Below are positions 19,580 to 28,515 of a DNA stretch of 64,000 nucleotides, piece by piece. Each line of letters opens with the position of its first letter. Within the stretch, counting starts at the first letter, position 1. The stretch comes from AP-15 sp963732095 (GTDB taxonomy: Bacteria; Pseudomonadota; Alphaproteobacteria; ATCC43930; CGMCC-115725): positions 1-64,000 of the forward strand of contig CAVSZA010000047.1 in NCBI GenBank assembly GCA_963732095.1. Reading direction: 5' to 3'. The notes under the pieces are model-generated. The model worked only from the letters and a program-made list of their open reading frames with translations, had not been told where the DNA came from and made no database searches. The translations under genes and the position numbers were made by a program.

Positions 19580-19682
19580 CGTCACCCCCGCGCAAGCGGG
19601 GATCCAGAGCCTGCCCCTGGCTTGAACAGGGGGCGACGGATGAGAACTGGGGTCCTGGATTCCCGCATTGGCGGGAATGACG
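19580..19682. repeat. intergenic inverted repeat inside the ABC operon
   Basis: The left arm begins CGTCACCCCCGC and continues AAGCGGGGATCCAG; the right arm ends GCGGGAATGACG and matches it in reverse complement (CTGGATTCCCGC). This is the common CGTCATTCCCGC-type dispersed repeat. It fills most of the 137 bases between the permease and the GldG-like gene and could form a strong hairpin in the operon transcript. Confidence 0.65.
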
Positions 19683-19700
19683 AACTGATGCCATTCTCTC

Positions 19701-20435
19701 TCACTCGGCTTTTTCGAGGTCGATCAGGATCGCGTTGGCGGCGAGGAAGGCGATCATGATCGACAGGAAATAGACGAGGTCGCGCACATCGATGACGCCC
19801 CGCGTGATGGCGCTGAAATGGCCGAGGAAGCTTGCCTGCGCGACCCCGTGGAGCAGCCATTCCGGCGCCCAGCCCTGGAACACCCCGAGGACGATCGGCG
19901 AGCCCGCCACGGTGAGCACAAAAACCAGTGCCGCGGTAACGACAAACGCGATGACCTGGTTCTTGGTCATCGCCGAAATGCAGGCGCCGACCGCCAGAAA
20001 TGCCCCGGCCATCAGCCAGCTGGCAATGTAGCTGGCGAGGATCACGCCGTTGTCCGGGTGGCCGAGAAAGTTGACGGTGATCCAGAACGGGAAGGTCAGG
20101 ATCAGCGCGATCCCGGAGAAACACCACGCCGCGAGGAATTTTCCGGCCACCGCCTCGGTCATGCGGATCGGCAATGTCAGAAACAGCTCGATCGTTCCGC
20201 TGCGGCGCTCCTCGGCCCACAGCCGCATCGACAGAGCCGGGATCAGCACGACGTAGAGCCAGGGATGAAATGTGAAGAAGGGTTGGAGGTCGGCTTGGCC
20301 CCGTTCGAAGAAGTTGCCGACGAAGAACGTCAGTATTCCCGCCATCACGAGAAAGATGACGATGAACACATAGGCGAGCGGCGTCGCGAAGTAGGCGGCC
20401 AGCTCACGGCGGAAGATGGTCAGGACGTTGCGCAT
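19701..20435 (-). CDS. ABC-2 type transporter permease (GldF-like)
   Basis: A 244-residue integral membrane protein with six predicted segments. It starts MRNVLTIFRRELAAYFATPLAYVFI, a classic ABC-2/CcmB-like opening, and has the RLWAEERRSGTIELFLTLPI amphipathic signature of this permease type. It is separated from the ATPase gene by 4 bases and would form the membrane channel partner of that ATPase. Confidence 0.87.
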   Translation of the reverse strand: MRNVLTIFRRELAAYFATPLAYVFIVIFLVMAGILTFFVGNFFERGQADLQPFFTFHPWLYVVLIPALSMRLWAEERRSGTIELFLTLPIRMTEAVAGKFLAAWCFSGIALILTFPFWITVNFLGHPDNGVILASYIASWLMAGAFLAVGACISAMTKNQVIAFVVTAALVFVLTVAGSPIVLGVFQGWAPEWLLHGVAQASFLGHFSAITRGVIDVRDLVYFLSIMIAFLAANAILIDLEKAE

Positions 20436-20439
20436 GGGA

Positions 20440-21396
20440 TTACGCCGCAGCGGCCAATGGCTTGAGCGGCGCCGTGGTGATCTCGCGGAAGACGTCGTCG
20501 AGCCGCCCGCGCTCCACCTGCAGGCCGGTAATGGTCCAGCCGCGGTTCCGGGCGAGATCGGCGATTTCGCCGACCACCGGGTGTCCGCCGCGCGGCAACA
20601 CGATGAGCCCGTCGCCTGCCGCGCCGCCCGCCGGCTCGACCGCCGCCACTCCCGGCAGCGCCGCCAGCTCGGCCCTGATATTCGCGTCCGCCCCGCCTGC
20701 GATGCCGAGACGAACGGCGTTGTGATGGCGCGAGCGCTGGGCGAGGTCCGCCGGGGTTCCGTCGGCGAGGATGCGGCCGTGTGCGATGATGATCGCCCGG
20801 CTGCATACCGCTTCGACTTCCTCGAGCAGATGCGTCGAGATGATGATCGCCTTGTCCGGCCGCATCGCCGTGATGACTGTTCGCATTTCGTATTTCTGGT
20901 TCGGATCGAGCCCGTCAGTCGGCTCGTCGAGGATCACCACGTCGGGATCGTGCAGGAGGGCCTGGGCGACGCCGACCCGGCGTTTGAAACCCTTCGACAG
21001 TGTTTCGATCGGCTGATGCATGACCTCGCCGATCCGGATCATCTCGACGACGCGACCGATGCGCCGCATTGCTTCGTCGCCCGAGAAGCCGCGGATGTGG
21101 GCTATGAAATCAAGAAAATCGGCCGGCGTCATGTCCGGATAAGCCGGGGCGCCCTCGGGAAGGTAACCGATACGCCGCTTCGCGGCGATCGGCTGCGTCG
21201 CGATGTCGTAGCCGCAGATTATCGCCGTGCCGGCGGTGGGCGCGAGAAAACCCGTGATCATCTTCATCGTCGTCGACTTGCCGGCGCCGTTCGGGCCAAG
21301 AAAGCCCAGCACTTCGCCTTGCGGCACGGTAAACGAAACATCGTCGACGGCGATCAGCGGGCCGAACGATTTGACGAGATGTCGGATCTCCAGCAT
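20440..21396 (-). CDS. ABC transporter ATP-binding protein (GldA-like)
   Basis: A 318-residue ABC ATPase. Walker A is GPNGAGKST, the Q-loop follows at YLPEGAPAYPDM, the signature region is LSKGFKRRVGVAQAL (a variant of LSGGQ), and Walker B is VVILDEPTDGLDPNQ with a switch His in ISTHLLEEV. A DUF4162-like C-terminal tail is present. First gene of an operon continuing into the permease, GldG-like and DUF4340 genes; its start is 120 bases from the divergent cyclase gene. Confidence 0.9.
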   Translation of the reverse strand: MLEIRHLVKSFGPLIAVDDVSFTVPQGEVLGFLGPNGAGKSTTMKMITGFLAPTAGTAIICGYDIATQPIAAKRRIGYLPEGAPAYPDMTPADFLDFIAHIRGFSGDEAMRRIGRVVEMIRIGEVMHQPIETLSKGFKRRVGVAQALLHDPDVVILDEPTDGLDPNQKYEMRTVITAMRPDKAIIISTHLLEEVEAVCSRAIIIAHGRILADGTPADLAQRSRHHNAVRLGIAGGADANIRAELAALPGVAAVEPAGGAAGDGLIVLPRGGHPVVGEIADLARNRGWTITGLQVERGRLDDVFREITTAPLKPLAAAA

Positions 21397-21515
21397 ACCA
21401 GCGCGTCCTCCGATGACGGCCCGTTTGTACCTTCCCGCGGCGCGCCCGGATAAAGAAATCAGGCCCCCGTGACAAGAGGTTTCGTAATCCAGCGCGGCCG
21501 CCCACGGGCTTTTCT

Positions 21516-23246
21516 ATGATCCGTCAACTGCGGCTTTCTTCAGGTCTGGTGATGCTCGCCTATGTGACGATGCATCTCCTCAACCACGCCGTCGGCTTGA
21601 TCTCGCTCACGGCGATGGAAGACGTGCTGTGGTATATCTTTCGCATCTGGTCGAACCGCCCGGCGCAGGTGCTGCTCTACGGCAGCTTCCTGGTTCATTA
21701 CGGGCTGGCGCTATGGGCATTGTGGCAGCGGCGCAGCTTGCGGCTCCAACCGTCCGAGCTCAGCCAGATAATTCTCGGCTTTGCGATCCCGATCCTGCTC
21801 GCCCGCCACGTCGTCGGCACGCGAATCTCCGACAACTTCTTCCATACCGACATCGGCTATTACGCCTATCTGCTGTGGGTCTACTTCGTCCGATCACCCG
21901 AGCACGGCTATTTGCAAATGCTGGTTCTGGTCGTCGCTTGGAGCCACGCGATGATCGGCCTGCACTTCTGGCTGCGTGTGCGGCCTTGGTATACGCAGCT
22001 CCAGCCAGTCGCGCTCGTGCTCGGCGTGATCGTTCCGGTGCTGTCCCTGCTCGGCATGATCGAAGCCGGCCGCCAGGTCGCCGCGCTCGCGGCAGATCCG
22101 AATTGGACGCACGAAGCCTTCGCCCATATGACCTTGCCGTCACCGGAAGCCGAGCGCGCCCTTCACCGGATCACCGACGGGCTCAGCTGGTTTTTCGGCG
22201 TCGCCGTCGCCGCTGTTCTGCTGGCGCGGATCGCGCGTCGCGCCTGGCGCCGCCGTCATGGCGTCGTACGGATCGGCTACGCCGACGGCCGCTGGGTCGA
22301 GGTCACACCAGGCACGAGCGTGCTCGAGGCGAGCCGGATGGCTGGGATCCCACATGCCTCCGTATGCGGCGGCCGCGGCCGTTGCTCGACCTGTCGCGTG
22401 CGGGTGCGCGGTGAAGTGCACAGCATCGATCCGCCGTCCGCCAACGAAATGCGCGTGCTGCGCCGCATCGGCGCCGGGCCCAACATCCGTCTCGCCTGCA
22501 TGTTGCGGCCGCGCGGCGCGGTCGAAGTGACCCCCTTGCTGCCGCCGCTGGCGCTGGCCGCCGACGGACGCAGCCGGGTCGATTTCGTGCAGGGCAGCGA
22601 GCGCGAGATCGCCATCTTGTTCGCCGACATCCGCGGCTTCACCGCGCTCGCCGAGGGCCGGCTTCCCTACGACGTCGTGTTCGTTCTCAACCGCTATTTC
22701 TCGGCGATGGGACGCGCGATCGAAAGCGCGGGAGGGCGCGTCGACAAGTTCATCGGCGACGGGGTCATGGCGTTGTTTGGCATCGGGCGCGGTGCGCAGA
22801 CCGGCTGCCGCGAGGCGCTCGCCGCTGCGCGACTGATGTCGGAGCGGCTCGCCGAGCTCAACGTGTCATTGAGGGTCGAGCTCGATCGTCCATTGCGCAT
22901 CGGCATCGGCATCCATTGCGGGCCGGTGATCGTCGGCGAGATGGGGTACGGCAAAGCCGCCGCGATCACCGCGATCGGCGACGCCGTCAACACCGCCAGC
23001 CGGCTCGAAACTCTGACCAAGGAGTATGATTGCGAGCTCGTCGTCTCCGACGAGACGGTCGCTCGCGCCGGTCTCGACTTTTCCGAATTTCCGCGCCACG
23101 AGATCGAGATCCGCGGCAAGCGCGAGATGCTCGCGGTCACCACCTTCGACCGCGCCGCCGACCTGCCTGCTCCCGGCGACGCCCCGATCCGCCACAGCGA
23201 GCCGGCTGTCGCGACCCCCACCGTCGCGCCCGCCGATCCCCGCTGA
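21516..23246 (+). CDS. membrane adenylate/guanylate cyclase fused to a [2Fe-2S] ferredoxin domain
   Basis: A 576-residue three-part protein. Residues 1-250 hold five or six hydrophobic segments rich in His (H20, H24, H61, H98, H110, H144, H150), resembling a cytochrome-b/succinate-dehydrogenase-type anchor. Residues 252-340 form a plant-type ferredoxin domain with cluster ligands C284, C290, C293 and C328 (SVCGGRGRCSTC). Residues 362-545 form a class III nucleotidyl cyclase domain with metal-binding Asp371 in LFADIRGFT, DKFIGDGVMALFG, and GDAVNTASRLE for the transition state. It is probably a redox-responsive cAMP-producing enzyme at the inner membrane. Haem binding is inferred only from the His pattern. 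Confidence 0.85.
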   Translation: MIRQLRLSSGLVMLAYVTMHLLNHAVGLISLTAMEDVLWYIFRIWSNRPAQVLLYGSFLVHYGLALWALWQRRSLRLQPSELSQIILGFAIPILLARHVVGTRISDNFFHTDIGYYAYLLWVYFVRSPEHGYLQMLVLVVAWSHAMIGLHFWLRVRPWYTQLQPVALVLGVIVPVLSLLGMIEAGRQVAALAADPNWTHEAFAHMTLPSPEAERALHRITDGLSWFFGVAVAAVLLARIARRAWRRRHGVVRIGYADGRWVEVTPGTSVLEASRMAGIPHASVCGGRGRCSTCRVRVRGEVHSIDPPSANEMRVLRRIGAGPNIRLACMLRPRGAVEVTPLLPPLALAADGRSRVDFVQGSEREIAILFADIRGFTALAEGRLPYDVVFVLNRYFSAMGRAIESAGGRVDKFIGDGVMALFGIGRGAQTGCREALAAARLMSERLAELNVSLRVELDRPLRIGIGIHCGPVIVGEMGYGKAAAITAIGDAVNTASRLETLTKEYDCELVVSDETVARAGLDFSEFPRHEIEIRGKREMLAVTTFDRAADLPAPGDAPIRHSEPAVATPTVAPADPR

Positions 23247-23526
23247 TGCCGGCGCCATGTGGCCACTACGCTGCAGCGCCAATCGCAAAATTGCCATATT
23301 GAGATGATATGTAACGGCCTTCCTAGACCTAGACCGCCGTGCACTTTTAAAAACAGAATTGCGAGGGGCCGCGTTGAATAACAGCCGGATAACAGTCAGG
23401 AGCAGCCGGCGGAAACAGCGAGCTGGCGCCGCTAGGTACTCAAAAAAGACAAGGGTTTCCGGGGGTTTTGATCAGACTCCTGGCTGTTGTTGTTCGCGGA
23501 GATCAGCGAGAACAGTCCACGGGCGG
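23247..23526. other. 280-base intergenic region, no gene seen
   Basis: Between the cyclase and the TPR-like gene. It contains scattered copies of AACAG/CAGGAG words (for example AATAACAGCC near 23379), loosely like the region at 60.1 kb, but no open frame, tRNA or clear terminator that I can support. Confidence 0.4.
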
Positions 23527-24849
23527 TCAGGCCGCAATGGCCTCGGCATTGCGGAGAAAGCGGCGGTTTGGGGCGCTGCGCGGACGGGCCGCCAGACGTT
23601 CATATGCCAGCGACAGGGCGACGTCGCGCTGACCGGCGCGCAGGGCGGCCTCGGTCAGGGTCCAGTCGACGATGTCTCGTTGCGCATGGCTGCCGCCGAT
23701 CTGCCACAGATCGACACGAACCGGCAGCAGTGACTCGACCGCCTCGGCGTAGGCGCCGCGGTGGAACGCCCTCAGCCCGTCGACCACCGGAATGCCGACG
23801 GTGCGATAGAGGCCGGCCGCTTCGAGGCTGCTGGCCGCCGTCTCGCGCATCGCCTCGAGGCGCCGGTCGAACTGCGCTTCGTGGCCCGAGCGCAGCTCGG
23901 CCATCGCCGCGTGCATATCGGCGAAGACGAGGCATTTCCCGTCGGCATGGTCCTGCCACAAATCCGCCTGCTCCGGCCAGCGGTCGCCGATGTCGCAGCC
24001 GAGCGTCTCGAGACGCCACAGCAGTGCCGTGGCATTGGTGAGACTGAGAGCCACCGGGCGTTGCGTCGCGCGCATCGGGCCGTCATAGAGCGCGAGGGCG
24101 GCGTCGTATTGCCCGAGTTCGAGGTAGAACAGCGCCCTGTGCCACCAGATGTGGACCTGGTTCATATGGCCGGGGGTCGACCACAGCGCCTCGCGCGCCG
24201 CCATCCACCCGAGGCCGTCTTCCGGGCGCCCGGTCATCTCCATCACATGCGAAACCGTGTGATGCGGCCAGAAACTCAATGGTTCGAGCTCGGCGGCTTC
24301 GCGCAACTCGTCCTCGGCGCGGGCATAATCGCCGGCTTCCTCCAGCCCGAAGGCGTGGAAGGCCAGCAAGGTGCCGTAATCCGGCTGATCGTTGGACCAG
24401 AATGGCAGAGCCCGCGCCGACCGATCGCGGACCCAAGGGAAGCGTCCAAGAAACCCATCGATCAATGCCGCTGCCTGATGCGCGATAAGGTCGAACGGGT
24501 AGTGCATCAGGTGCCGGTCGAGCACCCCGACGGCCGCGGCCCGGGAACCTTTGACCAAATGGGACAGAGCGGCGAGGTGGGCTTGCTCGCGCTCGTTCAG
24601 CCTCAAGGGCCGGGCGGTTTCGACCAACGCCTTGGCGCGGGTCAACAAGCCAGGGTCATTGGCCACCGCGAACACCCAGGCTTTTCCCAGGTATGCCATG
24701 GCGAAATCGGGCGCGGCCTGACAGGCCTCCTCGAATAGGCCGATCGAGTCGCCGTGGACGAGGTTGAACGCCCGTACTGCTCGATCGTATGCGGTGACGC
24801 CCGCTTCCGTCGCGCCGGAGAGGTGATGTCCTTGGGCGTCCTGGATCAT
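23527..24849 (-). CDS. TPR-type protein, tetratricopeptide repeat protein 38 (TTC38) family
   Basis: A 440-residue soluble all-helical protein. AYDRAVRAFNLVHGDS, FAMAYLGKAWVFAVAN, PFDLIAHQ, HTVSHVMEMTGRPEDG and HINQVH-like segment HMNQVHIWWH are typical of the TTC38 family, whose function is unknown. I chose ATG 24849, preceded by a GGAG site; the upstream TTG at 24861 is in frame but less likely. It stands alone, with about 280 bases on one side and 170 on the other. Confidence 0.82.
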   Translation of the reverse strand: MIQDAQGHHLSGATEAGVTAYDRAVRAFNLVHGDSIGLFEEACQAAPDFAMAYLGKAWVFAVANDPGLLTRAKALVETARPLRLNEREQAHLAALSHLVKGSRAAAVGVLDRHLMHYPFDLIAHQAAALIDGFLGRFPWVRDRSARALPFWSNDQPDYGTLLAFHAFGLEEAGDYARAEDELREAAELEPLSFWPHHTVSHVMEMTGRPEDGLGWMAAREALWSTPGHMNQVHIWWHRALFYLELGQYDAALALYDGPMRATQRPVALSLTNATALLWRLETLGCDIGDRWPEQADLWQDHADGKCLVFADMHAAMAELRSGHEAQFDRRLEAMRETAASSLEAAGLYRTVGIPVVDGLRAFHRGAYAEAVESLLPVRVDLWQIGGSHAQRDIVDWTLTEAALRAGQRDVALSLAYERLAARPRSAPNRRFLRNAEAIAA

Positions 24850-25021
24850 TGTTGGCTCCAAATTGCTTCCGAACGTCAGCCGTGGTTGCGCTGGGGCCGA
24901 ACGGGCCCGGCTTCCCGATGATCAGCCATTCGTCCGCCGGGTGTGGAGGTTAGGGCCTGCGCGACGCCCCGCGCAACGGGTTGATTGCCACAGGTCGCAT
25001 TGGAGCCAGATCGTCGGCTCT

Positions 25022-25252
25022 CTACCTGAAGGCATCCACCTCATCTAAAGCGAAATCCCGCTCGAAGAGCAGCGCCTCATCCTGACTGCGAAAGCGGAGG
25101 TCGAGGGTGATGACGCCGCCTTTTGTTTCTGACTTGAACTCGACCGGATCGATGTCGTGGCGATACAACCAAGGGCGGATACCGTTTATGGAGTCGCCGA
25201 GCGGCGTTCCGACGGGCGTCTCGATATAGATGCAGAAGGTTTGGAGCACCAT
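25022..25252 (-). CDS. small hypothetical protein (76 aa)
   Basis: Starts MVLQTFCIYIETPVGTPLGD with a GGGAG site before the ATG and ends ALLFERDFALDEVDAFR. Alternating hydrophobic residues suggest a small alpha/beta fold; no signal peptide or known motif is seen. The frame remains open upstream to 25780, but that part overlaps the LLM gene antisense-free and looks non-coding. I do not recognise a function. Confidence 0.6.
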   Translation of the reverse strand: MVLQTFCIYIETPVGTPLGDSINGIRPWLYRHDIDPVEFKSETKGGVITLDLRFRSQDEALLFERDFALDEVDAFR

Positions 25253-25406
25253 GCTGCGCTCCCTTCTCTTGGCCGAAGAGGCGGGAGCGCGCGGGTCTCT
25301 CAGTCGATGCCGAGCCTCGGCAGGGGCATCAATGTCATAGGTTATCGTACCGACCGTCGATTGGCAAATCGCAGCAAAACGCGTGTCCGTAGCGGTGACC
25401 GTTCCC

Positions 25407-26441
25407 TCACTGGCCTGCCAAGGCCAGCGGCTGCGGCTCATCGGCGAAAGCCGGCATGATGTCGCGGGCAAAACGGCGGATGTTCTCGCGCGACCCGCCG
25501 AAATTGATGATGACGTATTCAACCCCGCCGTGGCGCAGGGCCTCGAGCTTGCGCATGATTTCGTCCGGCGTGCCGAAGAGCGCGCTTTCCGCGCTCTCGC
25601 GCCGGGCCTGTTCTTCATGCGATTTGAAGCGTGCCCTGGGGTCGCCGTCCGGGCGTTGCGCCAGCGCGTTGATCCGCATATGCCCCTGATACCGCCGCTC
25701 GAGCGCGGCCTCCTTGTCGGCCGCGTCCTTAGCGATGTGGACTGCGCGCGCGACCGCGACATGCATCGGGTCGAAGCCACGGCCGCGCGCCTCGACTTCC
25801 CCGCGAAATTGGGCGACTTGGTCGAGGATCTCCTGGGTCAACGAATGCTGGCCCAGCAGCATATTGTAGCCGCGCTCGGCCACTTGGCGGACCGAAGCCT
25901 CGCTGCCCGCCCCCATCCAGAACGGCGGATGCGGCTTCTGCGCGGTCGGCGGCTCGACGACAATGTTGTCGAATTGCCAGTATTTGCCCTGGTGGGAGAA
26001 GGGGATTTCACAGGTGAAGGCCTTGGTGATGACTTCGAGCGACTCTTCGAAACGCGAATCCGCCTCCTCCATCGGCAGGCAAAACCCGGCAAATTCGTTG
26101 TAGCGGTAGCCCTTGCCGACGCCGAAATCGAGTCGCCCGCCGGAGAGGAGATCGAGCGTCGCAGCCTGTTCGGCCAGCAGCACCGGATTGTGCCAGGGCA
26201 ATACCAGCACCGCCGTGCCGAGGCGCAAATGGCGGGTTCGGGCGCCGAGCCAGGTCAAGAGATTGAGGCTAGCCGAGACCTGGCCAAAGCCGGTGAAGTG
26301 ATGCTCGACGAGAAAGGTGCTGTAATAGCCAAGCGTCTCGGCTTCGACATTGTTGTCGATGAACTCGCGGAAACCCTGGCTGCTGTCGGTGTCGGGGCCG
26401 CTTCGCCTTGCCTGCGCGCTGCCGAACAATCCAAATCGCAT
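25407..26441 (-). CDS. LLM class flavin-dependent oxidoreductase
   Basis: A 344-residue bacterial luciferase-like TIM barrel. Family landmarks: MRFGLFGSAQ, the YSTFLVEHHFTGFGQ segment, RLGTAVLVLPWHNPVLLAEQ, DLLSGGRLDFGVGKGYRYNEF, PPFWMGAGS and the late GTPDEIMRKLEAL. These use reduced flavin and O2 (or F420) to oxidise a small molecule. It is one of three LLM proteins in the window. The substrate is not predictable from sequence. Confidence 0.87.
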   Translation of the reverse strand: MRFGLFGSAQARRSGPDTDSSQGFREFIDNNVEAETLGYYSTFLVEHHFTGFGQVSASLNLLTWLGARTRHLRLGTAVLVLPWHNPVLLAEQAATLDLLSGGRLDFGVGKGYRYNEFAGFCLPMEEADSRFEESLEVITKAFTCEIPFSHQGKYWQFDNIVVEPPTAQKPHPPFWMGAGSEASVRQVAERGYNMLLGQHSLTQEILDQVAQFRGEVEARGRGFDPMHVAVARAVHIAKDAADKEAALERRYQGHMRINALAQRPDGDPRARFKSHEEQARRESAESALFGTPDEIMRKLEALRHGGVEYVIINFGGSRENIRRFARDIMPAFADEPQPLALAGQ

Positions 26442-26632
26442 CGTCTACTCCCTTCATGAAACCCGTTTATCGAATTCTACCGCGGGCCGCAGCGAACAAA
26501 GCACCTAACCAATCTGCGGGGATTGTTCTGTCCGCCCCTGCATATCCTATGCGCGGAAGCCACCATGCAAGCATGCAAGACTGTGTCGCTGGTAGGAGTT
26601 CCCAGGCAAGCCCAAACTCAAGGAGTTCCTTT

Positions 26633-27179
26633 GTGAAACGGACACTGCTCGCCGCTGCGCTGGCGGCAACGACCGCGATTGCGGTTCCGATCATCGCCCG
26701 CTCGGCCCAGGATGCCGAGACCCAACAGGCTCAGGTGGCGCAGGCGGACGAGCAACAGGGCGAGGAGCACCGCGGCGGTCACGGGCATTGGATGCGCGGC
26801 GAAGGCGGCCCAGGCATGCGGGGCTGGCGGGGCATGATGATGCGCCACGACCCGAAGGAGCGCTGCGAGGAGCGGTTGGCCTGGCGCGCCGCGATGCGTG
26901 CGTACACCGAATTCGAAGCTCGACTTGACCCCTGAGCAGCACCCGCTATGGGACAAGGTGGAGAGCATCGCCCAGTCTGAACAACAAAAGGAACGCCAGC
27001 TCTGTGCGGCGCTGAAACCGCGCGACGAAACGACCGTCCTCGACCGGCTCGATCGGATGCAGCAATTCCTGTCCGCGCGGATCGAGGCATTGCAGGCGGC
27101 AAAACCGGCCGTCCAGGCCCTCTACCAGGCGCTGACGCCGGAGCAGCGGGCGATCTTCGATCATCCTTTCCGCCGCTAG
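26633..27179 (+). CDS. Spy/CpxP family (LTXXQ-motif) periplasmic protein, copy 1 (frameshifted)
   Basis: GTG start at 26633 preceded by AAGGAG. Residues 1-25 form a signal peptide (KRTLLAAALAATTAIAVP, then ARSAQDAE). A Gly/His/Met-rich segment (GHWMRGEGGPGMRGWRGMMM) suggests metal binding. One extra base near 26915 breaks the frame; removing it gives FKLDLTPEQHPLWDKVE (the LTPEQ motif) and a second LTPEQRAIFDHPFRR near the C-terminus. Corrected length is about 181 residues. Such proteins act as periplasmic chaperones or envelope-stress sensors. A second, internally deleted copy lies at 36.0 kb. Confidence 0.75.
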
Positions 27180-27195
27180 CGGTCACCGCAGCGGC

Positions 27196-27240
27196 TCAGT
27201 GCGTCATCGGCACAGGCACTGTCACTACTGCGCAGCACCC
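27196..27240 (-). pseudogene. remnant of a universal stress protein 3' end
   Basis: Read right to left this encodes roughly VVTVPVPMTH followed by a stop at 27198-27196. That matches the last residues of the Usp gene at 36135 (SVTVPVLMSH), and the DNA of 27140-27239 matches 36079-36177 at about 90% with one gap. Beyond 27240 the similarity ends abruptly at GCAGCACC. It is therefore the tail of a second spy-usp copy that lost the rest of usp. Confidence 0.7.
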
Positions 27241-27477
27241 GGCTTGCTTTGGTCGAGCAAACCCAGGCTTGGCAGCTGCAGATCGCGCATTCGACCTTGC
27301 TCGTGCCGCCGGGCAACTCCTATCACGTCGCGGCGAGCCATGGCGCGCGTTGCAGCGAGGCGGACGCTCGACTTCATCGAACGTCATCTGGGTGCCGTGT
27401 GACCGGGCCGGAGGGCAAGCAGGCTCAGCCGCCCGGCTTCGCTGCCAGGAGCGCTGCCCTGCCGAGCAAATCGGGCT
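27241..27477. other. 237-base junction region with an unassigned broken reading frame
   Basis: On the + strand the frame around 27249 reads VEQTQAWQLQIAHSTLLVPP and then, after a shift, TLDFIERHLGAV with a stop near 27402. It looks like the tail of some lost gene. I could not identify the family with any confidence; a LysR effector-domain end is one possibility. It lies directly against the truncated usp remnant, so it marks the left edge of the inserted segment. Confidence 0.35.
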
Positions 27478-28515
27478 TTAGCCGATTGGGCGCGCTCTCG
27501 CCGGCCGCACTATTCCCGATGACCGCGAGACCAGGAAACCGCCGCGCTGCCGTGGCGTAACGAAATATTGAGCAGTACGGTCATCCCCCCCCTCGACACA
27601 AGACAGGGCCGCTCTAAAGACGACGGCGCCGTCGACGACCTCGCTCGACCGGGCCGCGCCGAAATTTCCCTTGCACAACTTCGGATCAACGGAAATGAGG
27701 TCTGAAGCAATACTCGCACCGGTCACGTCGCGGCTAGGAGATATGATCTTGACCGCCCCCGCCGCATCGTCGGATCGCCAGACCGCGGTAAAGCTCGCAA
27801 GAGCCGCCGGTTTGCCGGTATCGATCAGATGCGCGTTGGGCAAGCCCGCGACGAGCAGAAAATTCTGCGCGAGCTTTATTTCCTCCAACTCCGTCGCGTC
27901 CCGCGCCGCGAGGGTCTTCGGGATCTGCGGCGGGGTGATCGGCAAGGTCTGCCGCGGGGTCTGGGGCAGGGTCGCCGCGGCAGCGGCCGGCGGCGGGGTG
28001 GGTGGGGAGGTCTCGATCGCGGTGGAATGGCGCACGCAGTTCGCCAGCTCCGACAAAACACCGGAAGTGGCCGCGAGGCTTAGTGAAAAGGACTGCTCCT
28101 GCGCGGTTACGGTAATTCTTGAACTGCCCCGAAACGCGTCGATCAGATGAGACTCGTCGGGTGCTGGAACGAGCAGCAACTGACCATCGACAATTGTCCC
28201 GAGTACCTCCACCAGCGCTCGCCCATCGAACTGCAGCCTGACCGGAATGGTCGCGCGCGGGTCCAATGACGAATGCGGACTGGTGAAACCGAGCCACCAG
28301 CCATGCCCTTCGGTGCGGACGACGAACAGACTGATGCCACCATCGTAGACGACACCCGCCGAGCAATGCGAAAAGCCGCCGGAACGGTCGTCGGTATAAG
28401 CGCCTCCTGACCAGAGACCGATCTGGAATGGATGATATGGACCGGCGGCGCTTGCTGCGCTGCATGACAGAAATAGTGCTGTGGCCGTGAGGGCCCCAGT
28501 TCGCGCCAAAGACAT
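27478..28515 (-). CDS. secreted hypothetical protein (345 aa)
   Basis: Signal peptide at the N-terminus (LTATALFLSCSAASAAGPYH). The mature part has an N-terminal domain of about 140 residues (FQIGLWSGGAYTDDRSGGFS, with Cys residues and GWWLGFTSP), a Pro/Thr/Ala-rich linker around residues 165-200 (with PPTPPPAAAAA) and a C-terminal domain ending in an Arg/Pro tail. I do not recognise the family. It lies between the spy-usp remnant and the sigma-54 regulator, inside the repeat-bracketed segment, so it may travel with the amyloid locus. Confidence 0.7.
   Translation of the reverse strand: MSLARTGALTATALFLSCSAASAAGPYHPFQIGLWSGGAYTDDRSGGFSHCSAGVVYDGGISLFVVRTEGHGWWLGFTSPHSSLDPRATIPVRLQFDGRALVEVLGTIVDGQLLLVPAPDESHLIDAFRGSSRITVTAQEQSFSLSLAATSGVLSELANCVRHSTAIETSPPTPPPAAAAATLPQTPRQTLPITPPQIPKTLAARDATELEEIKLAQNFLLVAGLPNAHLIDTGKPAALASFTAVWRSDDAAGAVKIISPSRDVTGASIASDLISVDPKLCKGNFGAARSSEVVDGAVVFRAALSCVEGGDDRTAQYFVTPRQRGGFLVSRSSGIVRPARARPIG

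Noticed and set aside
23360..23520. tRNA or phage attachment site in the gap after the cyclase
   Set aside because: No cloverleaf could be folded and no integrase gene is nearby.
25022..25780. 252-residue version of the small hypothetical protein
   Set aside because: The upstream 176 codons overlap the LLM gene in another frame and look non-coding; a ribosome site supports the start at 25252.
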